Assembly: GCF_018130145.1 (NCBI RefSeq)
Contig: NZ_JAFCMB010000029.1
Location: forward strand, 1-64,000
Source: Bradyrhizobium sp. AUGA SZCCT0176
GTDB taxonomy: Bacteria > Pseudomonadota > Alphaproteobacteria > Rhizobiales > Xanthobacteraceae
Direction: 5' to 3'
DNA length: 64,000 nt
Made by a program: the position numbers and the translations under genes. This document shows positions 35,301 through 43,525 of the stretch, in pieces; the first letter of the stretch is position 1, and the number at the start of each line of letters is the position of its first letter. The notes beneath the pieces are model-generated. The model was given only the letters and a program-made list of their open reading frames with translations, ran no database searches and was not told the DNA's origin.

Positions 35301-36045
35301 GGGAGCCACCATTGGGTTGCCGCTCCTCCAGGCCGTGGCCGAGCGCGACCCGTTCGTCGAACACGAAGCATTCGCCGCGCCAGCGGCTTTGTTCTTTCGG
35401 CACGCCTTCCAGATAACGAAGAATGCCGCCTTTGAGGTGATAGACTTCGTTAAATCCATGCGCCAGCAAATAGGCGCTGGCCTTTTCGCAGCGAATGCCG
35501 CCGGTGCAGAACATCGCGATCTTGCGGTGTTTTGCGGGATCCAGCTGCCGCGCGGCAAAATCCTTGAACTGTCCAAAACTCCTGATTCCGGGATCGACCG
35601 CGCCCTCGAACGTCCCCATCGCGACCTCGAATGCGTTGCGGGTGTCGATCACGAGCGTGTCCGGCGCTGATATCAGCGCGTTCCAGTCGGCCGGCTCCAC
35701 ATAGGTGCCGACCTGCCGGGTCGGATCGGCAATCGCGTCGCCGAGCGTGACGATTTCCTTCTTGAGCCGGATCTTCAGCCGCGCAAACGGCTTCGCGGCG
35801 GCGTGCGAGAATTTGAGTTCGAGGTTGTCGAGCCGGCCGCCGAACAGGGTGCCTGCTTGCAACTCCTCGGCCAGGGCGTCGATCGCTATGGCGTCTCCAG
35901 CCAAGGTACCGTTGATGCCCTCATGCGCCAGCAGCACGCTGCCTTTCAGCCCGAGGCCCGCGCAGATCGCGCGCAGGGGCTCGCGCAGCTCCCGGAAATC
36001 CGGCAGCGCGGCGAATTGGTAGAAGGCGGCGACCTTGAGGGGCAT
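35293..36045 (-). CDS. trhO: tRNA uridine(34) hydroxylase TrhO (rhodanese family)
   Basis: This 250-residue protein of the YceA/TrhO family has an N-terminal UPF0176-type domain (LKGSVLLAHEGINGTLAG) and a rhodanese domain (VIDTRNAFEVAMGTF). The catalytic loop C180-TGGIRC186 is followed by VYHLKGGILRYLE. TrhO makes 5-hydroxyuridine at position 34 of tRNAs from prephenate-independent oxygen chemistry. slyX overlaps its 3' end. The ATG at 36045 gives the usual length. Confidence 0.88.
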   Translation of the reverse strand: MPLKVAAFYQFAALPDFRELREPLRAICAGLGLKGSVLLAHEGINGTLAGDAIAIDALAEELQAGTLFGGRLDNLELKFSHAAAKPFARLKIRLKKEIVTLGDAIADPTRQVGTYVEPADWNALISAPDTLVIDTRNAFEVAMGTFEGAVDPGIRSFGQFKDFAARQLDPAKHRKIAMFCTGGIRCEKASAYLLAHGFNEVYHLKGGILRYLEGVPKEQSRWRGECFVFDERVALGHGLEERQPNGGSHE

Positions 36046-36201
36046 GGCGACCGTTTATCAGGCGGGCAGGGAGGGGGAAACCCTGCAAAATCAGCCGCCA
36101 GCCCCTGCGTTTGCCGGCCTGCCCTCGGGGCCAAATCTCTGGCATACCAGCCATTGCCCTGCCCGGGATGAATATGCAAAGAACCCGCGGTTAGCCCGCG
36201 C

Positions 36202-37833
36202 ATGACCCGCGTGGCCAAAGAAAACGCTGAAAAGAAAGCTTTCCTGATGAGGAATTTCCATTTCGCCGGCCGCTCCACGGTCCATGCCCAAAACGCGATG
36301 GTGGCGACCTCGCATCCCGCCGCGGCACTGGTGGCGGTCGACGTGATGCGCGCGGGCGGCACCGCCGCGGATGCCGCGGTCGCGGCCTGCGCGCTGCTCG
36401 GCGTCATCGAGCCGCAATCGACCGGCATCGGCGGCGATTGCTTTGCGCTGATCCAGCCCAAGGGCGAAGGCAAGATTGTCGCCTATAATGGCTCCGGCCG
36501 CGCGCCGATGGCGGCAAACGCCGAATGGTATCTCGAGCGCAAGATCAACTCGGTGCCGCTGACCTCGGCCCACGCCGTCAGCATTCCCGGCGCCATCGAC
36601 GCCTGGGATACGATTTTGCGCGATCACGGCAAGATGGGCTTCGATACCCTCCTGCAGCCGGCAATCAAGGCCGCCGAAGAAGGCTACATCGTCGCGCCGC
36701 GCATCGCGTTCGACTGGAAGAACGGTTTCGAGAAACTCAAGAACGGAACCAACACCGCGCGCTATCTGTTGCCGCACGGCAAGCCCGCCTCCGCCGGCGA
36801 TGTGATCCATCAGCCGGAACTCGGCAAGACGCTGCGCGCGATCGCCAAGAATGGCCGCGACGCGTTCTATACCGGCGAGATCGCCGCCGACATGGTCGAT
36901 ACCCTGCGCGGCATCGGCGGCCTGCACACGCTGGAGGATTTCGCAGCCCACTCTACCGAGACGACTTCGCCGATCGGCACGATCTATAAAGGCCACGACG
37001 TCTGGCAGTGCCCGCCGAACGGCCCGGGCATCACCATGCTGGTGATGCTCAACATTCTCTCGCGCTTCGACCTGACGAAATATCCCGCGCTGAGCGTCGA
37101 GCGTTTTCATCTCGAGGCCGAGGCCGCGCGCATCGCCTACATGATGCGCGAGCAATATATCGGCGACCCCGCGCAGGTTCACGTCGATGTCGCCGGCATT
37201 CTCGCCAAGGAATTCGCCGAGGAGCACATCAGCAAGATCCGGATGGACGGACTGCTCGACCTGCCCAACGTCGCGCCGCCGATGAATCCGTCCACCGTCT
37301 ACATCACCGTGGTCGACAAGGACCGCAACGTCTGCTCGTTCATCAACTCGATCGCGCATTCGTTCGGCTCGGCGATCGTTTCCAACAACACCGGCGTGCT
37401 GCTGCAGAACCGCGCCGGCGGTTTCCGGATCCAGCCCGGCCATCCCAATTGCATCGCGCCGGGCAAGCGGCCGCTGCACACGATCATCCCGAGCCTCGTG
37501 ACCAAGAACGGCCGCGCGGTGATGCCGTTCGGCGTGATGGGCGGGCAGTATCAGCCGGTGGGCCAGAGCCATGTGCTGACCAACATGCTCGACTATGGTT
37601 GCGACGTGCAGGAAGCGATCGATATGCCGCGCGGCCTGCACTACGAGGGCGTCTACCAGCTTGAGGACAGCATCCCGGCTGACATCGTCGAGGGCCTGAA
37701 GAAGATCGGGCACAAGACCACGAGCGTGGTCGGCCCGCTCGGCGGCGGCCAGGCGATCTGGATCGACTGGGACAAGGGCACGCTGGCCGGCGGTTCCGAT
37801 CCCCGCAAGGATGGTTGCGCGCTGGGATACTAA
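36202..37833 (+). CDS. gamma-glutamyltransferase-family protein
   Basis: This 543-residue Ntn-hydrolase is of the GGT family. The large-subunit pattern MVATSHPAAALVAVDVMRAGGTAADAAVAACALLGVIEPQSTGIGGD is clear. The autoprocessing/nucleophile Thr aligns with T365 in NPSTVYITVVD, where the family usually has TTHxSVVD, so the Thr is kept but the TH after it is not. The MMREQYIGDP and VMGGQYQPVGQ stretches are family features. No signal peptide is evident, so it may be cytoplasmic. Substrates of such divergent members include cephalosporin-like and oxamate-type amides; none can be assigned here. Confidence 0.85.
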   Translation: MTRVAKENAEKKAFLMRNFHFAGRSTVHAQNAMVATSHPAAALVAVDVMRAGGTAADAAVAACALLGVIEPQSTGIGGDCFALIQPKGEGKIVAYNGSGRAPMAANAEWYLERKINSVPLTSAHAVSIPGAIDAWDTILRDHGKMGFDTLLQPAIKAAEEGYIVAPRIAFDWKNGFEKLKNGTNTARYLLPHGKPASAGDVIHQPELGKTLRAIAKNGRDAFYTGEIAADMVDTLRGIGGLHTLEDFAAHSTETTSPIGTIYKGHDVWQCPPNGPGITMLVMLNILSRFDLTKYPALSVERFHLEAEAARIAYMMREQYIGDPAQVHVDVAGILAKEFAEEHISKIRMDGLLDLPNVAPPMNPSTVYITVVDKDRNVCSFINSIAHSFGSAIVSNNTGVLLQNRAGGFRIQPGHPNCIAPGKRPLHTIIPSLVTKNGRAVMPFGVMGGQYQPVGQSHVLTNMLDYGCDVQEAIDMPRGLHYEGVYQLEDSIPADIVEGLKKIGHKTTSVVGPLGGGQAIWIDWDKGTLAGGSDPRKDGCALGY

Positions 37834-37834
37834 G

Positions 37835-37925
37835 GAGCGTTTTCCAGCGAAGTGGATACCGGTTCGCGTGAAGAAAACGCGTCAAAATAAAGTTTAGAGC
37901 GTTGATTCTGATGCAATCAGAACCA
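37835..37925. repeat. dispersed repeat GCGTTTTC...GAAAACGCGTCAAA, copy 2
   Basis: It starts two bases after the GGT-family stop codon. GCGTTTTCCAGCGAAG-TGGATACC and GGTTCGCGTGAAGAAAACGC have inverted ends. An appended TTCTGAT-GCA-ATCAGAA inverted repeat lies at 37906-37922. It is the same family as 17292-17372. Confidence 0.65.
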
Positions 37926-37984
37926 GCGCGCTAAGCGATCGGGCAGGTTTGCTGCCCGCCCGCTGCCTCTCACCTCATCGACTC

Positions 37985-38009
37985 GGAACCAGTTCCCATC
38001 GCTTTCGTT
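37985..38009 (+). promoter_or_regulatory. sigma-EcfG-type promoter (GGAAC-N16-CGTT)
   Basis: GGAAC at 37985-37989 and CGTT at 38006-38009 with exactly 16 bases between. Transcription should begin near 38015-38020, so the flavoprotein gene downstream more likely starts at GTG 38066 than at ATG 38015. Confidence 0.6.
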
Positions 38010-38065
38010 AAGCGATGGGCGCGGACGTGCGCCGGTTTGTCTCCTGCGTCAGCCCACTGAGGTCC

Positions 38066-39313
38066 GTGATCAGCGTTCTCGATACCGACGACACCGAACA
38101 AGCCGATCTGCACGGCGGACAATCGCCGTGGTTTGCGGCGGCCGGACATCTGGGGCGCCGTGAGGTCAGCGAGAATCTCAAATGCGATGCGCTGATCGTC
38201 GGCGCGGGGATCACCGGATCGCTGGTCGCCGAGCGCCTGACGCGCCAGGGCCTCGACGTCGTGATCGTCGATCGCGAGTTGCCGGGTCGCGGCAGTACCG
38301 CGGCCAGCACCTCGATGCTGCTGTGGGAAATCGACCGCTCGCTGACGGAGCTGACCGAGGCTTATGGTTTCGAGCGCGCCTCGCGCGCCTATCGCGCCAG
38401 CCTGAACGCGGTCACCGGCCTGAAATCGCTGGTAGCACAGCTCGGCATCGCCTGCGATCTGCATGACAGGGATTCGCTTTATTTGGCGGCCGGTGACACC
38501 GGCGGCGAGTTGATCGAAGAGCATCGCCTGCGCCAACGCGCCGGTCTGCCCGGCGAATATCTCGACCATGCCAGGCTGCTCGATACTTTTGGAATCGCGC
38601 GCGCAGGGGCGATCGTATCAAAGGGCGCCGCCGATGCCGATCCGATGCAACTGGCGCGCGGGCTTCTCAAGGCGTCAGTTGCGCGGGGCGCCCGTTCGTT
38701 TGAAGGTGATGCCGTGGCGTTCGACTCCGCCGGCCGCTCAGTTGGCGTCGCCATGGCCAATGGCCGCGAGATCGAGGCGCGTTCGGTGATACTCGCGACC
38801 GGCTATACGATGCCCGATATCGTCAATTCGACGGTGCATGCGGTGTCATCGAGCTGGGCGATCGCGACCACGCCGCAGCCGCAGAACATCTGGAAAGACG
38901 CCGCGTTGATCTGGGAGAACAGCAAGGATTATCATTATGCGCGCACGACGCGGGCAGGGCGGATCATCATCGGCGGCGAGGACAGCGAGGATGTGATCGA
39001 GCCGGAGGCGCGCGACCGCCTGATCCCCGAGAAGTCCAGGATTCTCGCACAAAAGCTCGTGGCGCTATGGCCGATCGCGAACACCGAAATCGAATTCCGC
39101 TGGTCCGGCACGTTCGACACTACGCGCGACGGGCTGCCGCTGATCGGGCCGGTGCCGGGACACAAGGGCGTCTTTGCGGCTTACGGCTATGGCGGCAATG
39201 GGATCACGTTCAGTTATCTCGCCGCTCACATGATCGGCGATTTGATTGCCGGCGCGAGTTCGCCCTTGCTGCACGATTTCGCGCTGGACCGGGATGGCGG
39301 ATCGATCGGTTGA
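38066..39313 (+). CDS. FAD-dependent oxidoreductase (DAO family)
   Basis: This protein of about 415 residues has a DAO-type FAD domain (LIVGAGITGSLVAERLTRQG, then a VDRE acidic end) and a C-terminal GLPLIGPVPG and AYGYGGNGITFSYLAA that closes the flavin site. It likely oxidises an amino acid or amine; the substrate is unknown. The GTG at 38066 with GAGG upstream fits the EcfG-type promoter at 37985; an ATG at 38015 in the same frame would add 17 residues but leave almost no leader. It is probably stress-induced. The first of two microproteins follows, with its own EcfG-type promoter. Confidence 0.8.
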   Translation: MISVLDTDDTEQADLHGGQSPWFAAAGHLGRREVSENLKCDALIVGAGITGSLVAERLTRQGLDVVIVDRELPGRGSTAASTSMLLWEIDRSLTELTEAYGFERASRAYRASLNAVTGLKSLVAQLGIACDLHDRDSLYLAAGDTGGELIEEHRLRQRAGLPGEYLDHARLLDTFGIARAGAIVSKGAADADPMQLARGLLKASVARGARSFEGDAVAFDSAGRSVGVAMANGREIEARSVILATGYTMPDIVNSTVHAVSSSWAIATTPQPQNIWKDAALIWENSKDYHYARTTRAGRIIIGGEDSEDVIEPEARDRLIPEKSRILAQKLVALWPIANTEIEFRWSGTFDTTRDGLPLIGPVPGHKGVFAAYGYGGNGITFSYLAAHMIGDLIAGASSPLLHDFALDRDGGSIG

Positions 39314-39327
39314 CCGGTTGCACTATT

Positions 39328-39352
39328 GGAACCTGGCTCAGCGCCACGCGTT
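39328..39352 (+). promoter_or_regulatory. sigma-EcfG-type promoter (GGAAC-N16-CGTT)
   Basis: GGAAC at 39328-39332 and CGTT at 39349-39352 with a 16-base spacer. The microprotein start at 39385 lies 32 bases downstream, with GGAGG between. Confidence 0.7.
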
Positions 39353-39384
39353 GTCCATGCAGTCATCAATACATGGAGGCTGAC

Positions 39385-39471
39385 ATGGGTTTCGGAAAAG
39401 GCGCGCTTCTCTGGTTAATCGGAATTCCGCTTCCGATCATTTTGCTTCTTGCACTATTCATGAATCGCTAG
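39385..39471 (+). CDS. 28-residue hydrophobic microprotein, paralogue 1
   Basis: The peptide is MGFGKGALLWLIGIPLPIIL followed by LLALFMNR: a short basic/glycine front, one hydrophobic segment with two prolines, and a basic end. GGAGG lies 6 bases before the ATG (an in-frame ATG exists at 39373). A perfect EcfG-type promoter lies upstream. It shares the core LLWL-(I/V)-GIP-(L/I)-P with the 22-residue peptide at 41204, and the underlying DNA shares TCGGAATTCCG. It is probably an inner-membrane stress peptide; the function is unknown. Confidence 0.65.
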   Translation: MGFGKGALLWLIGIPLPIILLLALFMNR

Positions 39472-39645
39472 GTAGCGAGCGTCCGGAGCCCGCGACGGAC
39501 AATTCCGCAGTGAGGCTCCGGATGCAGCTTAATCACCTTATGGCGCTGTCGAAATGATCCAGGACTTCGCTCCGTGGATCGGAGCCTGCGCCGCTGCCGG
39601 CGTGTCGCGCTGGGCGGTCAGGCATTGAAGGAGCAGATTTCGTCG

Positions 39646-40125
39646 ATGGCCGGCCAAAACACCTATCCGCAGGAAAACAGATCCGTAGAGCACCACGGCG
39701 GTTTCAGTCGCTTCTTCGGTGATCTCGCGAACAAGACGTCGCTGGCGGCTGGCCGCGCCTCCGCGTTCATGGTCGCGACCGGAGTCGTTCTGGTCTGGGC
39801 GATCACGGGGCCGTTGTTTCAATATTCAGACACATGGCAGCTCGTCATCAATACAGGCACGACGATCGTCACCTTCCTGATGGTGTTCTTGATCCAAAAC
39901 TCCCAGAACCGCGACAGCGCAGCCATTCAGGTCAAGCTGGACGAACTCATTCGCGTCAGCACCGCGCAGAATTCCTTTGTCGGAATCGAGCATCTCACCG
40001 ACGACGAGCTTGAGGAAATCCGAGACAGGTGCGAGCGGCGCGCCGAAGCTGAAAAGGCCGGCGAAGAGTCCGTGAAGAAGACAGGCAAGAAAGCCAAGGA
40101 TGCCGCGGATCGCGCGGTAGGCTAG
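39646..40125 (+). CDS. low-affinity iron permease-family membrane protein, paralogue 1
   Basis: This 159-residue protein has two membrane segments (ASAFMVATGVVLVWAITGPLF and VINTGTTIVTFLMVFLIQ) and the family signature NSQNRDSAAIQVKLDELIRVS. A Glu-rich, Lys-rich cytoplasmic tail follows. The family is named for fungal low-affinity iron permease, but bacterial members are short and transport has not been shown for them. ATG 39646 has AAGGAG 13 bases upstream. It follows the first microprotein in the EcfG-driven unit. A paralogue flanks the other side of the catalase (43526). Confidence 0.8.
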   Translation: MAGQNTYPQENRSVEHHGGFSRFFGDLANKTSLAAGRASAFMVATGVVLVWAITGPLFQYSDTWQLVINTGTTIVTFLMVFLIQNSQNRDSAAIQVKLDELIRVSTAQNSFVGIEHLTDDELEEIRDRCERRAEAEKAGEESVKKTGKKAKDAADRAVG

Positions 40126-40158
40126 GCCGATTCATCGTCACACAGACAATAGCGATCA

Positions 40159-40186
40159 CGCGCCCTCGGAAAAAACCGAGGGTGCG
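40159..40186 (+). terminator. terminator-like hairpin
   Basis: CCCTCGG (40163-40169) pairs with CCGAGGG (40176-40182) around AAAAAA, with four more pairs outside (one G-T). There is no T-run, so termination is uncertain. It lies after the first iron-permease-like gene. Confidence 0.4.
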
Positions 40187-40246
40187 CGCGTTGTCGTGTT
40201 CAGTCGGTGCTTCCGATGCCTTTCGGCAAGAAGAAGGCAATGCTCC

Positions 40247-40271
40247 GGAACCAAAGTTCTCACAGCACATT
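40247..40271 (+). promoter_or_regulatory. near-consensus EcfG-type promoter (GGAAC-N16-CATT)
   Basis: GGAAC at 40247-40251 followed after 16 bases by CATT (one mismatch to CGTT) lies 64 bases before the membrane-protein start at 40336. Confidence 0.4.
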
Positions 40272-40335
40272 GGTGCGGCATCTGAACAACAATGCGGCAC
40301 TTGAAATATCTGCCGTCAGCTGGGAGCGCGCTATT

Positions 40336-41178
40336 ATGGATGCAGTCGTTATTCAAGCGGGAGTCGATACGGCCGAGCCGTCCGTCTCCGGCGTTTCGTG
40401 GCCCGCGGTTACTGCTGGCGCCGTCGTCAGTTGTGCGCTCACGCTGGTATTGCTGGCGTTCGGCATCGGTCTGGGTCTCTCCGTCGTGTCGCCCTGGAGC
40501 GGGTCTGGTGTGTCAGCAACGACCTTCAAAATCGGAACGGGCCTTTATCTCATCGTCATTGCGATGCTCGCTTCCTCGATCGGCGGCTATATCGCCGGTC
40601 GCCTGCGGACGCGATGGACCGGGGTTCACACCGATGAGGTCTATTTTCGTGACACTGCGCATGGCTTTATTGCCTGGGCGTTCGCTTCCGTGCTCGGCGC
40701 GATCCTTCTGGCATCGCCGGCAAGCAGCTTGATCGGTGGGGCGGCTTCCGGCGTAAGTCAGGCGGCGACATCAGCGGCCAGTCAGTCCGGCCCGATGGAC
40801 GGTTACGTCGACGCGCTGCTGCGCGCAGACTCCCCAGCGTCCGCCAGCGCGGGCAATGCGCAGGATCCGCGCGCTGAAATGACCCGCATGTTCACGTCAG
40901 GTTTTCGCAACGGTGGCGAGTTGAAGCCGGTTGACAGAACTTACGTCGCCAAGGTCGTTGCTGCGCGAACGGGCCTGAGCCAGGCCGATGCCGAAAAGCG
41001 CGTCAACGATGTCGTCACGCAGATCAAGGCAGATGCTGATGCCGCCCGCAAGGCCACCGCGCAACTGGCGTTCTGGCTCGTGGCTTCCCTTTTGATCGGA
41101 GCGTTCTGCGCTAGCCTTGCTGCGACCGAAGGCGGTGCCCTTCGCGACGGCACATGGCGACGCGCGGCTCACCGCTAA
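40336..41178 (+). CDS. membrane protein of unknown function in stress island
   Basis: This 280-residue protein has four to five hydrophobic segments: WPAVTAGAVVSCALTLVLLAFGIGLGL, a second around TGLYLIVIAMLASSIGGYIAG, a third IAWAFASVLGAILLA, and a final AFWLVASLLIGAFCASLAA. Between the third and last is a soluble loop of about 110 residues with DRTYVAKVVAARTGLSQADAEKRVNDVV. No family name is certain. GGGAG precedes ATG 40336; the longer upstream frame overlaps a near-consensus EcfG promoter. The second microprotein follows after 25 bases. Confidence 0.7.
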   Translation: MDAVVIQAGVDTAEPSVSGVSWPAVTAGAVVSCALTLVLLAFGIGLGLSVVSPWSGSGVSATTFKIGTGLYLIVIAMLASSIGGYIAGRLRTRWTGVHTDEVYFRDTAHGFIAWAFASVLGAILLASPASSLIGGAASGVSQAATSAASQSGPMDGYVDALLRADSPASASAGNAQDPRAEMTRMFTSGFRNGGELKPVDRTYVAKVVAARTGLSQADAEKRVNDVVTQIKADADAARKATAQLAFWLVASLLIGAFCASLAATEGGALRDGTWRRAAHR

Positions 41179-41203
41179 CTCTGCAACATGAAAGGAAAGT
41201 CCC

Positions 41204-41272
41204 ATGCCCATTCTTCTTTGGCTCGTCGGAATTCCGATTCCGTTGATCATCCTGATCCTGCTGCTGCGATAG
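41204..41272 (+). CDS. 22-residue hydrophobic microprotein, paralogue 2
   Basis: The peptide is MPILLWLVGIPIPLIILILL followed by LR. AAAGGAAAG lies just before the ATG. It is a shorter relative of the 28-residue peptide at 39385: both have LLWL, then GIP, then P, then an aliphatic run and a C-terminal Arg. It ends the transcript of the 40336 gene, and a strong terminator follows 20 bases later, which supports a real translated gene. Confidence 0.6.
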   Translation: MPILLWLVGIPIPLIILILLLR

Positions 41273-41291
41273 GTAGTTGAAACCAGAGCCG

Positions 41292-41320
41292 AAAATCCCC
41301 CGCGGTCGCGGGGGATTTTT
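41292..41320 (+). terminator. strong intrinsic terminator
   Basis: AAAATCCCCCGCG (41292-41304) pairs perfectly with CGCGGGGGATTTT (41307-41319), ending in a T-run. It closes the 40336-41272 unit, so the catalase gene needs its own promoter in the 60 bases that follow. Confidence 0.88.
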
Positions 41321-41381
41321 GCCTTCCACGACATTTCGATGGACCGACGCCTGGTGCCATTGTTTCTAACTAGGAAAATTC

Positions 41382-43517
41382 ATGGCCAAATCTTCAAAGT
41401 CCGCCGTCAACGATAAAGCAATATCCGCCCGGTCGGTAACGATTCACGATCAAAAACTTAGTCGCGGCGAGGGCGGCGAGCTGCATCAGGTTGCGACAGC
41501 TGATGTGCCGGTGCTGACCACCGCCCAGGGCGGTCCGGTGTCGGACGATCAGAACTCGCTCAGGATCGGCCCCCGCGGACCAACGCTGCTCGAAGATTTC
41601 CATTTCCGCGAAAAGATATTCCACTTCGACCATGAGCGCATTCCGGAGCGGGTGGTTCATGCCCGCGGCTACGGCGCACACGGCTTCTTCGAGAACTACA
41701 AGCCGCTTTCGAAATACACCCGTGCCGACCTGTTTCAGCGCGCCGGCGAGCGAACGCCGGCCTTTGTGCGGTTCTCGACGGTGGCGGGCGCAAAGGGCTC
41801 GTTCGATCTGGCGCGCGATGTGCGCGGGTTTGCCGTCAAGCTTTATACGCAGGAAGGCAACTGGGACATCGTCGGCAACAACATTCCGGTGTTCTTCATT
41901 CAGGACGCGATCAAGTTTCCGGACCTCGTTCATGCGGTGAAGGAAGAGCCGGACTGTGCGTTTCCGCAGGCCCAATCCGCCCACGACAATTTCTGGGATT
42001 TCATCAGCCTCACCCCCGAAAGCATGCACATGATCATGTGGGTGATGTCGGACCGCGCCATCCCGCGCTCGTTCCGTTTCATGGAAGGGTTCGGCGTGCA
42101 TACATTCCGTCTCGTCAACGCGAAGAACGAGTCGACGTTCGTCAAATTTCACTGGAAGCCCAAGCTCGGCCTGCAGTCGGTGTTGTGGAACGAGGCCGTG
42201 AAGATCAATGGCGCCGACCCGGATTTCCATCGCCGCGACCTTTGGACGGCCATACAGACCGGCAATTTTCCGGAATGGGAACTGCAGTTTCAGCTGTTCG
42301 ATCAGGCCTTCGCGGACCGTTTCGAGTTCGATGTGCTCGATCCCACCAAGATCATTCCGGAAGAAATGCTGCCGCCGATCCCGGTCGGCCGTCTGGTGCT
42401 GGACCGGATGCCGGATAATTTCTTTGCCGAGACCGAACAGGTCGCGTTCATGACCCAAAACGTGCCGCCCGGCATCGACTTCTCCAACGATCCGCTGCTG
42501 CAGGGGCGCAATTTTTCTTATCTCGACACCCAGTTGAAGCGGCTGGGGGGCCCGAACTTTACCCATATTCCGATCAACGCGCCGAAATGTCCGTTCGCTC
42601 ATTTCCAGCAGGATGGTCATATGGCGATGCGCAACCTGGTCGGTCGCGTCAACTATCAGCCCAACTCGTTCGGCGAAGGACCGCGCGAGTCGGCGCAGCG
42701 CGGCTTCGTGCCATTTGCGGACGTGGAGCAGGGCGCCAAACGCCGCCTGCGCGCGGAGAGCTTTGCCGATCACTACAGCCAGGCGCGGCAGTTCTTGATC
42801 AGCCAAACCCGCGGCGAGCAGCATCATATCGCGGCGGCGCTGACCTTCGAACTCAGCAAGGTGAAAACCCCTGTCATTCGCGAGCGGATGGTGTCGCATT
42901 TGCTGAACATCGACGAGACGCTGGCCGGCAGGGTCGGCACAGGGCTCGGGCTGAAAGCGATGCCCAAGCCGGCCGCTGCGGCACTGCCGACGCGGCAGGA
43001 CCTCGATCCGTCCCCAAAACTGAGCATCGTCGAAAACGGGCCGCAACGGTTCGAGGGCCGCAAGCTCGGTATTCTCGTCACCGACGGCACCGATGCGGCG
43101 TTGCTGAAAGCGCTGCAGAAGGCGCTCGCCAAGGAAGGCGCCACGTTCGAAATCATCGCCCCGAAAGTCGGAGGAGCCAAGGCCGGCGACGGCAGCTGGA
43201 TCGAGGCCGATCAGATGATCGATGGCGGTCCCTCGGTATTGTACGACGCGGTTGCGCTGCTGCCGGCGGCTGCGGCAATGGACGATCTGCTGCAGGAATC
43301 CACGGCGCGGGATTTCGTCGCCGACGCGTTCGCTCATTGCAAGTTCATCGGTCACGTGGAAGCGGCAGCGCCGCTGTTTGGGAAAGCCGGGATCGCCGAG
43401 GCCGATATCGACGAAGGCTTCATTTCGCTGGCTTCGCCAAGGGACGTGGCAGGCTTTGTCGGCAAGCTGGGTCAATTGCGGGTTTGGGGCCGGGAGCCCG
43501 GCGTCAAGATGAAATAG
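41382..43517 (+). CDS. katE: large-subunit (HPII/KatE-type) catalase
   Basis: This 711-residue clade 2 catalase decomposes hydrogen peroxide in the cytoplasm. Catalytic H93 (ERVVHARGYGAHG) and N166 (IVGNNIPVFFIQD) and haem-ligand Y380 (RNFSYLDTQLKRLG) have the same spacing as in E. coli HPII. The C-terminal domain (from about residue 560, RKLGILVTDGTDAALLKAL) is the flavodoxin/PfpI-like module of large catalases. AGGAAAA precedes the ATG. A weak EcfG-like GGACC-N15-TGTT is present upstream. A second iron-permease-like gene follows after 8 bases. Confidence 0.95.
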   Translation: MAKSSKSAVNDKAISARSVTIHDQKLSRGEGGELHQVATADVPVLTTAQGGPVSDDQNSLRIGPRGPTLLEDFHFREKIFHFDHERIPERVVHARGYGAHGFFENYKPLSKYTRADLFQRAGERTPAFVRFSTVAGAKGSFDLARDVRGFAVKLYTQEGNWDIVGNNIPVFFIQDAIKFPDLVHAVKEEPDCAFPQAQSAHDNFWDFISLTPESMHMIMWVMSDRAIPRSFRFMEGFGVHTFRLVNAKNESTFVKFHWKPKLGLQSVLWNEAVKINGADPDFHRRDLWTAIQTGNFPEWELQFQLFDQAFADRFEFDVLDPTKIIPEEMLPPIPVGRLVLDRMPDNFFAETEQVAFMTQNVPPGIDFSNDPLLQGRNFSYLDTQLKRLGGPNFTHIPINAPKCPFAHFQQDGHMAMRNLVGRVNYQPNSFGEGPRESAQRGFVPFADVEQGAKRRLRAESFADHYSQARQFLISQTRGEQHHIAAALTFELSKVKTPVIRERMVSHLLNIDETLAGRVGTGLGLKAMPKPAAAALPTRQDLDPSPKLSIVENGPQRFEGRKLGILVTDGTDAALLKALQKALAKEGATFEIIAPKVGGAKAGDGSWIEADQMIDGGPSVLYDAVALLPAAAAMDDLLQESTARDFVADAFAHCKFIGHVEAAAPLFGKAGIAEADIDEGFISLASPRDVAGFVGKLGQLRVWGREPGVKMK

Positions 43518-43525
43518 CAGGAGCG

